Shown piece by piece: positions 1 to 8,502 of a stretch of DNA of 64,000 nucleotides. This stretch comes from Dechloromonas denitrificans (GTDB taxonomy: Bacteria > Pseudomonadota > Gammaproteobacteria > Burkholderiales > Rhodocyclaceae): NCBI RefSeq assembly GCF_020510665.1, contig NZ_CP075187.1:2201001-2265000 (forward strand). The letters are read 5' to 3'. Below the pieces are notes generated by a model. That model was given only the letters and a program-made list of their open reading frames with translations, was not told where the DNA came from and ran no database searches. The stretch's first letter is position 1. Every line of letters starts with the position of its first letter. The position numbers were made by a program, and so were the translations under genes.

Positions 1-1058
1 TCAAGCATCTGCTTGAGGTTGAGCAAGCGCGGCTGGCCATCGACCAACGCCACCATGTTCATGCCGAAGGTGTCTTGCAGCTGGGTCTGCTTGTAGAGGT
101 TATTGAGGATGACCTCGCCGACTTCGCCACGCTTCAGTTCGATGACGATACGCATGCCCGATTTGTCGGACTCATCGCGAATATCGGAGATACCCTCGAT
201 TTTCTTCTCGTTGACCAGTTCGGCGATCTTCTCGATCAGCGACTTCTTGTTAACCTGGTAGGGAATTTCATCGACGATCAGTGCCTGACGCCCATTGCCC
301 TTTTCCATGTCCTCGAAATGCGTACGGGCGCGCATGACCACGCGACCGCGACCGGTCTTGTAACCTTCGCGCACGCCCATCACACCGTAAATCAGTGCAG
401 CCGTCGGAAAATCGGGGGCTGGAATGTATTCGATCAGATCGTCAATGGTGATTGCCGGGTTTTCCAGCAGCGCCAGACAACCGGCGATCACTTCATTGAG
501 GTTGTGCGGCGGAATGTTCGTCGCCATGCCGACCGCAATACCGGAAGAACCGTTGATCAGCAGATTGGGAATACGCGCCGGCATAACCAACGGCTCATGC
601 TCGGAACCATCATAGTTCGGCCCGAAATCGACGGTTTCCTTATCGAGATCTTCCAGCAACTGGTGGCCGATCTTGGCCATGCGCACTTCGGTGTAACGCA
701 TCGCTGCCGCGCTGTCGCCGTCCACCGAGCCGAAGTTGCCCTGACCATCGACCAGCATGTAGCGCAGCGAAAAATCCTGCGCCATGCGAACGATGGTTTC
801 ATAAACGGCGGAGTCACCATGCGGGTGATATTTACCGATCACGTCACCGACGATACGAGCTGATTTCTTGTACGCCTTGTTCCAGTCGTTGTTCAACTCG
901 TGCATCGCGAACAAGACGCGGCGATGTACCGGCTTCAGGCCGTCACGCGCATCCGGCAGGGCACGACCGACAATCACGCTCATCGCGTAATCGAGATAGG
1001 AACGCCGCATCTCGTCTTCGAGGCTGATCGGCAGAGTTTCTTTGGCGAATTGGTCCAT
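1..1058 (-). CDS. gyrA: DNA gyrase subunit A, N-terminal part (runs off the left edge)
   Basis: Catalytic subunit of gyrase, which introduces negative supercoils by passing one DNA duplex through a double-strand break in another. About 352 codons are inside the window; the C-terminal beta-pinwheel lies outside. Read on the minus strand, the protein starts [10 protein letters not shown] and keeps the family hallmarks: [19 protein letters not shown] near residue 24, [17 protein letters not shown] at the quinolone-resistance region, and [11 protein letters not shown] with the DNA-linking Tyr at about 122. Alignment by eye with the E. coli protein puts Ser at 83 and Glu at 87 (Asp in E. coli), so the Ser is of the sensitive type. 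The divergent amidohydrolase gene starts 98 bases away. Confidence 0.97.
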   Translation of the reverse strand, partial: MDQFAKETLPISLEDEMRRSYLDYAMSVIVGRALPDARDGLKPVHRRVLFAMHELNNDWNKAYKKSARIVGDVIGKYHPHGDSAVYETIVRMAQDFSLRYMLVDGQGNFGSVDGDSAAAMRYTEVRMAKIGHQLLEDLDKETVDFGPNYDGSEHEPLVMPARIPNLLINGSSGIAVGMATNIPPHNLNEVIAGCLALLENPAITIDDLIEYIPAPDFPTAALIYGVMGVREGYKTGRGRVVMRARTHFEDMEKGNGRQALIVDEIPYQVNKKSLIEKIAELVNEKKIEGISDIRDESDKSGMRIVIELKRGEVGEVILNNLYKQTQLQDTFGMNMVALVDGQPRLLNLKQML

Positions 1059-1156
1059 GTCTCACATTCGCACCGCTTGCGCGATGCCGTATTAGTTGAA
1101 TCGAGCGTAATTTGTTATTTTAACACGCCACCATCAATGAACAGACGTCGTTTTCC

Positions 1157-2491
1157 ATGACAACAACACCTGAAATCATCGACCTGCTGATCGAGTCCCG
1201 CTGGATTGCTGCGGTCGACCCTGATGTGGTACTGAAAAACCATGCCGTAGCCATTCACAACGGCCGAATCATCGACATTCTGCCCACCGGCGAAGCACGG
1301 GCACGATATCGGGCGGAGGAACGAGTCACACTCGCCGAACACATCCTCATTCCCGGCCTGATCAATCTGCACACACACGCAGCCATGTCTCTCATGCGCG
1401 GACTGGCCGATGACCTCCCCTTGATGGAATGGCTGCAGGAACACATCTGGCCAGCCGAAGCAGCACACATGTCGGCACAATTCGTGTACGACGGCACCCG
1501 CTTGGCCTGCGCCGAAATGCTCAAGGGCGGCATCACCTGCTTCAGTGACATGTATTTTTATCCCGAAGCAGCAGCAACTGCCGTAGCCGAGTTCGGCATG
1601 CGCGCAATGCTCGGCATCACAACCCTGGAGTTCCCGACCCCTTACGCCAGCGACGCCGATGACTACATCGACAAAGGCCTCGCTGCCCGCGAAAACTGGC
1701 TCGACCATCCACTGATCGGCTTTTGCCTGGCACCACACGCCCCCTACACCGTCTCCGACCTCACTTTCGAGCGCATCCTGACGCTTTCGGCACAACTCAA
1801 CCTGCCGATCCACTGCCACGTTCACGAAACACGCCAGGAGCTGGCCGACAGCCTCAAGCTATACGGGCAAACACCACTTCAACGACTACAGAAACTAGGA
1901 CTAACCGGCCCCTCATTCATCGGCGTACACGCGGCTCATAATGAGGAAAGCGATCTGGCAACACTGGCCGACAGTGGCAGCAGCATCGCGCACTGCCCGA
2001 CATCCAACCTGAAACTGGCGAGCGGGATTGCCCCTGTCGCAAGAATGCGACAACTCGGCATCAATGTGGGCCTGGGCACCGATGGTGCAGCCAGCAACAA
2101 TCGACTCGACCTGTTCGGAGAAATGCGACTGGCCTCACTACTCGCCAAAGGAATCTCCGGCGACGCCAGCGTCCTGCCGGCCAACGAAGTCTTGCGCATG
2201 GCAACACTCAACGGCGCGAGCGCACTCGGCCTCAGCCATGAAACAGGATCAATCACCATTGGCAAGGCTGCAGACCTCTGCGCGGTCGAGCTTGGCAACC
2301 TGGAAACGCAACCTTGTTTTGATCCGCTGTCGCATCTTGTCCACGTTGCCGGACGGGAAAATGTCAGCCATGTTTGGGTCGCCGGAAAGTGTTGCGTAGA
2401 CCACAAAACTTTACGCACGAATGGGCAAAATGACTTGGATTCGGCCATTGCCCTATGGCAAAATAAGCTTGAAGTCCGCGGTGAGGCTTAG
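1157..2491 (+). CDS. mtaD: 5-methylthioadenosine/S-adenosylhomocysteine deaminase-type amidohydrolase (TRZ/ATZ family)
   Basis: Metal-dependent cytosolic hydrolase of 444 aa, probably deaminating 5'-methylthioadenosine or S-adenosylhomocysteine in purine and methionine salvage. Visible metal ligands are the HxH in LINLHTHAAMS (His72, His74), the HCHVHET segment near residue 220, a His in FIGVHAAH, and the Asp of LGTDGAASNN. The length and the N-terminal beta-sandwich strand (HAVAIHNGRIIDILP) fit the family. It diverges from gyrA and sits just upstream of ompA and ubiG. UbiG makes S-adenosylhomocysteine, so a salvage role is sensible. Family members also include chlorohydrolases and guanine deaminases, so the substrate is inferred. 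A TGCGGTCGAC motif copy lies near the 5' end. Confidence 0.85.
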   Translation: MTTTPEIIDLLIESRWIAAVDPDVVLKNHAVAIHNGRIIDILPTGEARARYRAEERVTLAEHILIPGLINLHTHAAMSLMRGLADDLPLMEWLQEHIWPAEAAHMSAQFVYDGTRLACAEMLKGGITCFSDMYFYPEAAATAVAEFGMRAMLGITTLEFPTPYASDADDYIDKGLAARENWLDHPLIGFCLAPHAPYTVSDLTFERILTLSAQLNLPIHCHVHETRQELADSLKLYGQTPLQRLQKLGLTGPSFIGVHAAHNEESDLATLADSGSSIAHCPTSNLKLASGIAPVARMRQLGINVGLGTDGAASNNRLDLFGEMRLASLLAKGISGDASVLPANEVLRMATLNGASALGLSHETGSITIGKAADLCAVELGNLETQPCFDPLSHLVHVAGRENVSHVWVAGKCCVDHKTLRTNGQNDLDSAIALWQNKLEVRGEA

Positions 2492-2547
2492 TTTTAGCTG
2501 AATTTGCGGGTCAAGGATTTTTAAATTTTCTTCAACGAGGGAAAACA

Positions 2548-3207
2548 ATGATCAAAAACATCGCCAAGAAAACACTGGTTCTGGCCCTGCTGGCCGGTAT
2601 CGGTTTCGCTGCTACTGCTCAAGAACGCGTTTACGTGATCGACCAGCGCGACGTCGTCGCCAAGTCCGGTTTCGGCCTGTGCTGGCGCACCGGTTACTGG
2701 ACCCCGGCTGCTGCCGCCAAGGACGCTGCCGGTTGCGAATGCGACAAGGACCTGCTGCCGAAGGAAGCCTGTGAAGCTGCTGCCAAGGGCGCTGCCGGCG
2801 GTGCTGCCGTTGCTGGTCCGAAGCCGTCCGGTGAAAAGATCACCGTCGCTGCCGACGCCCTGTTCGACTTCAACAAGGCTGTTCTGCGTCCGGCTGGTAA
2901 AGCCAAGCTCGATGAGCTGGTTTCCAAGGCCAAGGCCATCAAGCTGGAAGTGATCCTGGCCGTTGGCCACACCGACCGTATCGGTGGCGATGCCTACAAC
3001 CAGAAGCTGTCTGAAAAGCGTGCTGCTGCCGTCAAGGAATACCTGGTTTCCAAGGGTATCGAAGCCAACCGTGTTTACACCGAAGGCAAGGGCGAGAAGC
3101 AGCCGGTTACCGGCGACAAGTGCAAGGGTAACGGCAAGTCCAAGGCCCTGATCGACTGCCTGCAGCCGGATCGTCGCGTTGACATCGAAGTGATCGGCAC
3201 CAAGTAA
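2548..3207 (+). CDS. OmpA-family outer-membrane/peptidoglycan-binding protein
   Basis: Secreted protein of 219 aa. It has a clear signal peptide (MIKNIAKKTLVLALLAGIGFAATAQ), a short Ala/Cys-containing middle region with four Cys, and a C-terminal OmpA-like domain from about residue 100 (ITVAADALFDFNKAVLRP, then GHTDRIGGDAYNQKLSEKRA and GKGEKQP). The domain binds peptidoglycan non-covalently and tethers the outer membrane. There is no room for the eight-stranded OmpA barrel, so this is a short OmpA/OprF-C-type protein. A strong Shine-Dalgarno (GAGGGAAAACA) precedes the ATG. Codon use is highly biased (GCT, GGT, GTT, CTG), which suggests an abundant protein. A rho-independent terminator follows 17 bases downstream. 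Confidence 0.9.
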   Translation: MIKNIAKKTLVLALLAGIGFAATAQERVYVIDQRDVVAKSGFGLCWRTGYWTPAAAAKDAAGCECDKDLLPKEACEAAAKGAAGGAAVAGPKPSGEKITVAADALFDFNKAVLRPAGKAKLDELVSKAKAIKLEVILAVGHTDRIGGDAYNQKLSEKRAAAVKEYLVSKGIEANRVYTEGKGEKQPVTGDKCKGNGKSKALIDCLQPDRRVDIEVIGTK

Positions 3208-3224
3208 TCTGCCGAAGCTTCAAC

Positions 3225-3256
3225 AAAAAGCCCCGCCCAGCGGGGCTTTTTCTTTT
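3225..3256 (+). terminator. Rho-independent terminator of the OmpA-family gene
   Basis: Stem AAAAGCCCCG/CGGGGCTTTT with a CCCAG loop, followed by a T-rich tract (TTTTTCTTTT). It separates the highly expressed ompA-like gene from ubiG, whose start is about 20 bases further on. Confidence 0.93.
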
Positions 3257-3277
3257 CATCCACTTTCATAGACCAAA

Positions 3278-3976
3278 ATGCTCAACGCTGATCCCGCAGA
3301 ACTCGATAAATTTGGCGAACTTGCTCACCGCTGGTGGGACCCGAATAGCGAATTCAAGCCCCTGCACGACATCAATCCACTGCGACTGGACTGGATTAAC
3401 CGCAACGTCGGACTTTCCGGTAAAAAAGTGCTTGATGTGGGTTGTGGTGGTGGTTTGCTTTCGGAAGGCATGGCCCGAATGGGCGCCGATGTCATCGGCA
3501 TCGACCTCTCTGAAAAACCGCTTGGCGTCGCCCGCCTGCATTTGCTGGAAACCGGCCAGAAGGTTGACTACCGCAAGATCGCCGTCGAACAGCTGGCGGA
3601 AGAAATGCCCGGCGCCTTTGACGCGGTCACCTGCCTGGAAATGCTCGAACATGTCCCCAACCCATCGAGCGTCGTCAGCGCATGCGCTCGCCTGGTCAAA
3701 CCCGGTGGGCAGGTTTTCTTTTCGACACTGAACCGCAATCCGAAATCCTATCTGTTCGCAGTGCTCGGTGCGGAATACATCCTCAAGATGCTACCCAAGG
3801 GCACCCACGACTACGCCAAGTTCATCAAGCCATCGGAACTGGCTCGCTGGGCCAAGCAGACTGGGCTGGAGCCGGATGAAATGCTGGGTATGAGCTACAA
3901 CCCGCTGCTCAAGGAATATTCACTGGGACAGGACACCAGCGTCAATTACCTGTTGCGCACCACCCGGCATGTTTGA
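3278..3976 (+). CDS. ubiG: Ubiquinone biosynthesis O-methyltransferase
   Basis: SAM-dependent O-methyltransferase performing both O-methylation steps of ubiquinone synthesis. It is cytosolic and membrane-associated, 232 aa. The N-terminal [19 protein letters not shown] is the family signature. Motif I ([20 protein letters not shown]) lies at about residues 50-70, followed by VIGIDLS, and motif II/III includes [13 protein letters not shown]. The C-terminal [10 protein letters not shown] segment is also typical. The stop overlaps the start of gph by 8 bases, a ubiG-gph pairing common in proteobacteria. Confidence 0.96.
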   Translation: MLNADPAELDKFGELAHRWWDPNSEFKPLHDINPLRLDWINRNVGLSGKKVLDVGCGGGLLSEGMARMGADVIGIDLSEKPLGVARLHLLETGQKVDYRKIAVEQLAEEMPGAFDAVTCLEMLEHVPNPSSVVSACARLVKPGGQVFFSTLNRNPKSYLFAVLGAEYILKMLPKGTHDYAKFIKPSELARWAKQTGLEPDEMLGMSYNPLLKEYSLGQDTSVNYLLRTTRHV

Positions 3977-4637
3977 AGCGGTTCTCTTCGACCTGGATGG
4001 CACGCTGGCTGACACCGCCCCGGACCTGGGCGGTGCCGCCAATTTTTTGCTCCAGGAAGAAGGTCGACCGCAGCAAGCTCTCGACAAGCTGCGCCCTTAC
4101 ACCTCACAAGGTGTGCGCGGCTTGCTCAAGGCCGGCTTCGATCTCGATCCCGGATCACCGGAATACGATCGACTGGCTGAGCGCTTCCTGGAAATCTATG
4201 CTGAGCGGCTGTGCGATCAAAGCACCTTGTTCAACGGCATTCCGGATTTGCTCGATCAACTGGAAAACCGGGGACTCAGCTGGGGCATCGTGACCAACAA
4301 ACGAATGCGTTTCACCGATCCGCTGGTCAAATTGCTAGGACTGACACCGCGCACCCGCTGCGTTGTCAGCGGAGACACGACACCGGAGGCCAAACCCTCG
4401 GCACGCCCGATCCTGTACGCCTGCCAGAACCTCAAGGCCGACCCGGCACGCAGCATTTATGTCGGCGATGATCTACGCGACATCCAGGCAGGACGAGCCG
4501 CCGGCTGCTTCACCGTGGCCGTCTCTTATGGCTATCTCGGCCACAATGGGCCGCTGGAGACTTGGGGGGCCGATCTGATCATTGACCACCCATCCGAACT
4601 GGCCGACTACGTGGCTAGCTGCGTCGGGCAGAAATAA
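3969..4637 (+). CDS. gph: Phosphoglycolate phosphatase (HAD family)
   Basis: HAD-superfamily hydrolase of 222 aa that dephosphorylates 2-phosphoglycolate, which arises from DNA repair and oxygenase side reactions. HAD motif I is [14 protein letters not shown] (nucleophile Asp8), motif II is the Thr of GIVTNKRM, and motifs III/IV are KPSARP and [17 protein letters not shown] helical cap follows motif I (class C1). The start overlaps ubiG by 8 bases, implying coupled translation. The 3' end overlaps the convergent methyltransferase gene by 23 bases. Some related proteins are general sugar phosphatases; the ubiG linkage supports Gph. Confidence 0.92.
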   Translation: MFEAVLFDLDGTLADTAPDLGGAANFLLQEEGRPQQALDKLRPYTSQGVRGLLKAGFDLDPGSPEYDRLAERFLEIYAERLCDQSTLFNGIPDLLDQLENRGLSWGIVTNKRMRFTDPLVKLLGLTPRTRCVVSGDTTPEAKPSARPILYACQNLKADPARSIYVGDDLRDIQAGRAAGCFTVAVSYGYLGHNGPLETWGADLIIDHPSELADYVASCVGQK

Positions 4638-5787
4638 GCAGGTTGCGCGGCGTCAACTGCCGAGAACAAAAAACACCCAGCTCAACGCGATAGCCGCTGA
4701 TCTCGAGAAATCCGGCCAGATCAAGCGCCAGCCAGACTTCAAGTGGCCGGCGAAAAGCGTGTCGAACCACAGAAAAGCGCATCACCTGGCGCTGCCGCTG
4801 CCACCCCTGCGCCTCGAACTCGGCAGCAGAACGATTGCCCGGCACCGGCAAAGCCTCGCGTTCAGCCATCAAGGTCAGAAAATCCTCAAATGGCAGCCGA
4901 AACCAGGCGGCCGGGACCGGCTTGAAGGTTTTATAAACATTGCCGGACACTTGACGGCGATACGCATCAAACCCCAGTTTCCAAGCCATTTCCTTATCCC
5001 GCAGGCGCGCCAGCCTGGGCGATGCAGTCACTGTTTCGGTCACCGCCAGACGCGTATCGTCGCGCGTCAGGACAGTTGCCAGCCTCGGCGACAAGGGTTG
5101 ATATGACTGGGTAACGCCCCGGTGGTAACAGCACGGCGCGACATCAAATTGCTTCACCTCCCGCGCCACACCATGACGGATCAAGCGGCGATGCAACTCG
5201 CCACAGGCATGCAGGGCTACCGCATGCTGACCAGACTGCGGCCAATCTGTCACGGTCAACGCATCCGCCTCAAGAAATTCCTGCGGCAATTGCTGACGAG
5301 CAGCCAACTGCCGCCCCTCCTGACAAAGCTGACGATCGATTTCCAGCGTGCTGACAGGCATCTGCCACTGCAGGGCAAGCAAACGGCCGAGATGCCCCTT
5401 GCCGCCACACCAGTCGATCACAGGCAGGGCCTGATGCGCTGTGGATGCGGCAAAAGCCTCGATTTGTTCTCGCTTTCGCCCGGGAATGTCACGACACCAA
5501 CGCGGCCCATGTTCGACCATCGGCACTTTCGCTCGCTCCGGCAAAGCCGCCAGCGCAACAAGATCGCCCCACTCAGGCTGATGCCTGGCCAGCAAGGCCA
5601 GGGCCGCCGCACCGTCATCGTTCAGCCGGCTGACCTCGGCCTCGGACAAGGCATTCAGTTCATCAAACAAAGCCGGATAGCTTTCGCACCAGGCTGGCAA
5701 GGGCTCACGGAATGGTTGCGGATGCCAGCACGGCCGACTGGCGGCGAGCAGAGCATCAATGTCACGCTGACGTACCGCGAGATTCAT
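4615..5787 (-). CDS. Class I SAM-dependent methyltransferase (Methyltransf_32/METTL25-like)
   Basis: 390-aa cytosolic protein with a central methyltransferase fold. IDWCGGKGHLGRLLALQ is the SAM-binding motif I (about residues 149-165), STLEIDRQLC is the motif II acidic strand, and ALHACGELHRRLI and DVAPCCYHR are the characteristic HACG and PCCYH motifs of this family. Target unknown; relatives have been linked to RNA or protein modification, but nothing here identifies one. Its first codon overlaps the stop of the upstream lipoprotein gene (ATGA), so the two are co-translated, although no functional link is evident. Confidence 0.75.
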   Translation of the reverse strand: MNLAVRQRDIDALLAASRPCWHPQPFREPLPAWCESYPALFDELNALSEAEVSRLNDDGAAALALLARHQPEWGDLVALAALPERAKVPMVEHGPRWCRDIPGRKREQIEAFAASTAHQALPVIDWCGGKGHLGRLLALQWQMPVSTLEIDRQLCQEGRQLAARQQLPQEFLEADALTVTDWPQSGQHAVALHACGELHRRLIRHGVAREVKQFDVAPCCYHRGVTQSYQPLSPRLATVLTRDDTRLAVTETVTASPRLARLRDKEMAWKLGFDAYRRQVSGNVYKTFKPVPAAWFRLPFEDFLTLMAEREALPVPGNRSAAEFEAQGWQRQRQVMRFSVVRHAFRRPLEVWLALDLAGFLEISGYRVELGVFCSRQLTPRNLLISARRS

Positions 5788-7928
5788 TTCAGCGCAGCTC
5801 GTTGCTCACGTCGACGGTAAGCGCTCCAGGCCGGCAACAAGGCCAGCACCAGGACCAGCACAGCCAGCCCGATTGGCCAGAAAACCGGCGGATTCCACAA
5901 TTTTCGTGCATTGCTGCGGTCGACCGTGTCAATTCGCTGATATTTCAGAATGTTGTTCCCGACTTCACTTGGCTTACGATTTTTCAACCAGCGATGGCTC
6001 AAGGTATAGCTTTTGGGATGAAAGCCGAAGACCCAGGGAGCATCATGGTGCAAAAGCCCGTTCATTTCGCGGACGATCGCCAGACGCTCCGGCGTGTTGT
6101 CCATATTTTTCATGCGGGCGAACAAGCGATCAAACGCCGGATTGGCGTAATTCGAAGCATTTTCACCCCCTCGAACGACCTTGCCTTCATTGCCATCGAG
6201 CAGGAAAAAGAAATTTTCCGGATCGGGGTAATCGGCATTCCAGCCCAGATAATAGAGTTGGACATTACCCTTGCGTATCTTGTCCTGGAAACGATTGAAG
6301 TCCGTCGAACGGACAACCAGCTGGATGTCGATCTTGGCAAACTGACGGACCAGCCAATCCAGCCGGGATTTTTCACCGCTTCCTCCGCCGGTCGTATCAA
6401 GATTGACGACCAGCGGCTCCCCTGTTTTTTCATCGCGCCCGTTCGGATAGCCCGCCTCGACCATCAACTGGCGCGCCTGCTCGATCGGCTTGCGCTTGGG
6501 CTTGCCATCGACCCAGTCATAGACCACACGATCGATTCCCGCTTCGCCATTCTCGTAACCGAAAATCCCCGGCGGCAAAGGCCCTTGCGCGGCAATGCCC
6601 CGGCCATTGGCAAAAATCGAAATGTACTCTTCCTGATCGATGGCAATTGAAATTGCCTGCCGCAAACGGGTTGACCGCGGCACCAGCCCGCCGACGACCG
6701 GATCGAGCATATTGAAGCCCATGTAGAAGGTCGAACTCTTGACCGAGGTCAGCAGCCGGATACCCTTGGCCTGCATTTCGTCAGTCAGCCCCACCTCGCC
6801 ACCGACATTGACGCGAACCGCCTGATCGAAGCTATCCGAGGAAATCCCGGAAGCATCGTAATACCCCTGCAGGAACTTGTTCCAGTAAGGAATGGCCTCC
6901 TTCTCGCGGGTAAAGATTGCCCGATCGATGAACGGCAGCGATTTGCCGCAATCGTCCAGCAACCCCGTTGCACGATCGCTCGCCTCACCTTCGCAGGGAT
7001 AAGTCTGGCCGTGGAAATTCGGATTCCGGACAAGCACCATGCGACGATTCGGATCATTCTCAGCCAGAAAATACGGCCCCGTTCCAACCGGCCACCAGTC
7101 CAGTGAGAAGTTCTTCGCCGCCATGCCCGGCTGGCTGAAAAAGCGGTCGACCTCACGCGGCACCGGCGCAAAGAACGGCATCGCCAGCCAATAAAGAAAC
7201 TGTGGATACTTGCCCTTGATACGGATGCGCCAGGTCAGTGCATCGACTTTCTGAACGCCCGACAAGGCATGCTCATCGAGGTCCAGCCAGGCATCTTTCG
7301 GCAAGGCTTTGGCCGCCTGCCCAAGCGATTCGCCCAAGGCTTGCAAACCAACGATCTTGTCGGCCATCATGCCAAAAATCGGCGAATGCAGACGCGGATG
7401 AGCCAGTCGCTTGATCTGGTAGATGTAGTCATCGGCGGTCAGTTCGCGTGTTGCCGTTGCTGCAAAGTCGCCCAGTGATTGACGACCATCGGCCGCACTT
7501 TTGCCCAGGTAAAGCGGTTGACCGTGCGCATCGAGCGCAAAAGCCGGATGCGGCTGAAAGCGGATGCCCGGCTTCAATTTCAATTCATACACACTCTCGA
7601 CTACCTTCTCCGGTGCCACATCAGCCGGTAACTCACGGCCCGCGGCATCGAAAAACCGCGGCTGCGGCACGGCCTCGACGGTAGCCGGCATCAATTCGTA
7701 GGGACGCTTGAGATAGTGATACTGCAAGGGCGGTTCATAAATCTGCCCGGTAAATGCCAGCTCATCCTCGGTGTAGGACTGGGCCGGATCAAGATGCTTC
7801 GGGCGTTCGGTGAATACGGTGTAAAGAATATTCTGCCCGGCATCTGCAGCCGGATAGGGATCGTTCCAGGACTGCCCGCAACCGGCCAGTAACAGGAAGA
7901 AAGAGAGGCAGGCAAAATTTGTTCGCAT
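5784..7928 (-). CDS. ABC-type peptide-binding lipoprotein (SBP_bac_5) with a C-terminal membrane anchor
   Basis: Extracytoplasmic solute-binding protein of the DppA/OppA class, 714 aa. The start is placed at the ATG giving MRTNFACLSFFLLLAGC, a short signal with a lipobox (LLAGC). A longer in-frame extension exists but has no such signal. Binding-protein features include YTVFTERPKHLDPAQSY near the N-terminus, WWPVGTGPYFLAENDPNRRMVLVRNPNF, and YLGWNADYPDPENF. After the binding domain a single hydrophobic helix (PVFWPIGLAVLVLVLALL) and a basic tail YRRREQR end the protein. It would therefore be held at the membrane at both ends. No permease or ATPase genes adjoin it. It diverges from the peroxiredoxin gene and overlaps the methyltransferase downstream by 4 bases. 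Confidence 0.85.
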   Translation of the reverse strand: MRTNFACLSFFLLLAGCGQSWNDPYPAADAGQNILYTVFTERPKHLDPAQSYTEDELAFTGQIYEPPLQYHYLKRPYELMPATVEAVPQPRFFDAAGRELPADVAPEKVVESVYELKLKPGIRFQPHPAFALDAHGQPLYLGKSAADGRQSLGDFAATATRELTADDYIYQIKRLAHPRLHSPIFGMMADKIVGLQALGESLGQAAKALPKDAWLDLDEHALSGVQKVDALTWRIRIKGKYPQFLYWLAMPFFAPVPREVDRFFSQPGMAAKNFSLDWWPVGTGPYFLAENDPNRRMVLVRNPNFHGQTYPCEGEASDRATGLLDDCGKSLPFIDRAIFTREKEAIPYWNKFLQGYYDASGISSDSFDQAVRVNVGGEVGLTDEMQAKGIRLLTSVKSSTFYMGFNMLDPVVGGLVPRSTRLRQAISIAIDQEEYISIFANGRGIAAQGPLPPGIFGYENGEAGIDRVVYDWVDGKPKRKPIEQARQLMVEAGYPNGRDEKTGEPLVVNLDTTGGGSGEKSRLDWLVRQFAKIDIQLVVRSTDFNRFQDKIRKGNVQLYYLGWNADYPDPENFFFLLDGNEGKVVRGGENASNYANPAFDRLFARMKNMDNTPERLAIVREMNGLLHHDAPWVFGFHPKSYTLSHRWLKNRKPSEVGNNILKYQRIDTVDRSNARKLWNPPVFWPIGLAVLVLVLALLPAWSAYRRREQRAALK

Positions 7929-8013
7929 GGGCGAGAGTTTAACAAATGACGAGTTGACCGCCCGGACACGATTTGCCCACAATGGCCCAAACCCGATAAC
8001 AAAAAGGCAAGCC

Positions 8014-8469
8014 ATGCTCGACACCCAAATCCCCGACTTTTCCCTGCCAGCCACCAGTGGCCAGACGTTCAACCTTGCCGCCCAGGCCGGCAAGATCGTG
8101 GTCATCTATTTCTACCCCAAGGACAGCACGCCGGGCTGCACCACGCAGGGACAGAATTTCCGTGATCTGCATAACGAGTTTGCCGCGGTCGACGCAGTGA
8201 TTCTGGGCATTTCCCGCGACAGCCTGAAATCGCACGAAAACTTCAAAGCGAAGCAGGAATTCCCCTTCGAGCTAGGATCGGACAGCGATGAAGCCGTATG
8301 CAATCTGTTCGGCGTCATGAAAATGAAAAACATGTATGGCAAACAGGTTCGTGGCGTGGAACGCAGCACCTTTATCATCGACCGAAAAGGTGTTCTGCGC
8401 CGCGAATGGCGTGGCGTCAAAGTACCGGGCCACGTTCAGGAAGTACTCGATTTCGTCAAAACGATTTAA
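8014..8469 (+). CDS. bcp: Thioredoxin-dependent peroxiredoxin, BCP/PrxQ type
   Basis: Cytosolic thiol peroxidase of 151 aa that reduces hydrogen peroxide and organic hydroperoxides. The start at MLDTQIPDFSLPATSG gives the usual family length; an upstream extension overlapping the divergent lipoprotein gene is rejected. The peroxidatic Cys sits in YPKDSTPGCTTQGQNF. The resolving Cys found five residues later in E. coli Bcp is absent (Gly-Gln-Asn here), so this is a one-Cys or atypical form. Another Cys is in DEAVCNLFGV. The PhoH-type gene follows 33 bases downstream in the same direction. Confidence 0.92.
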   Translation: MLDTQIPDFSLPATSGQTFNLAAQAGKIVVIYFYPKDSTPGCTTQGQNFRDLHNEFAAVDAVILGISRDSLKSHENFKAKQEFPFELGSDSDEAVCNLFGVMKMKNMYGKQVRGVERSTFIIDRKGVLRREWRGVKVPGHVQEVLDFVKTI

Positions 8470-8502
8470 CTCCTTTTCCCACCCCGACCAAAGGCCCACT
8501 CC

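Noticed and set aside
75..863. A 262-codon plus-strand frame opposite gyrA
   Set aside because: The minus strand encodes unmistakable GyrA; the plus frame is a mirror effect of codon bias.
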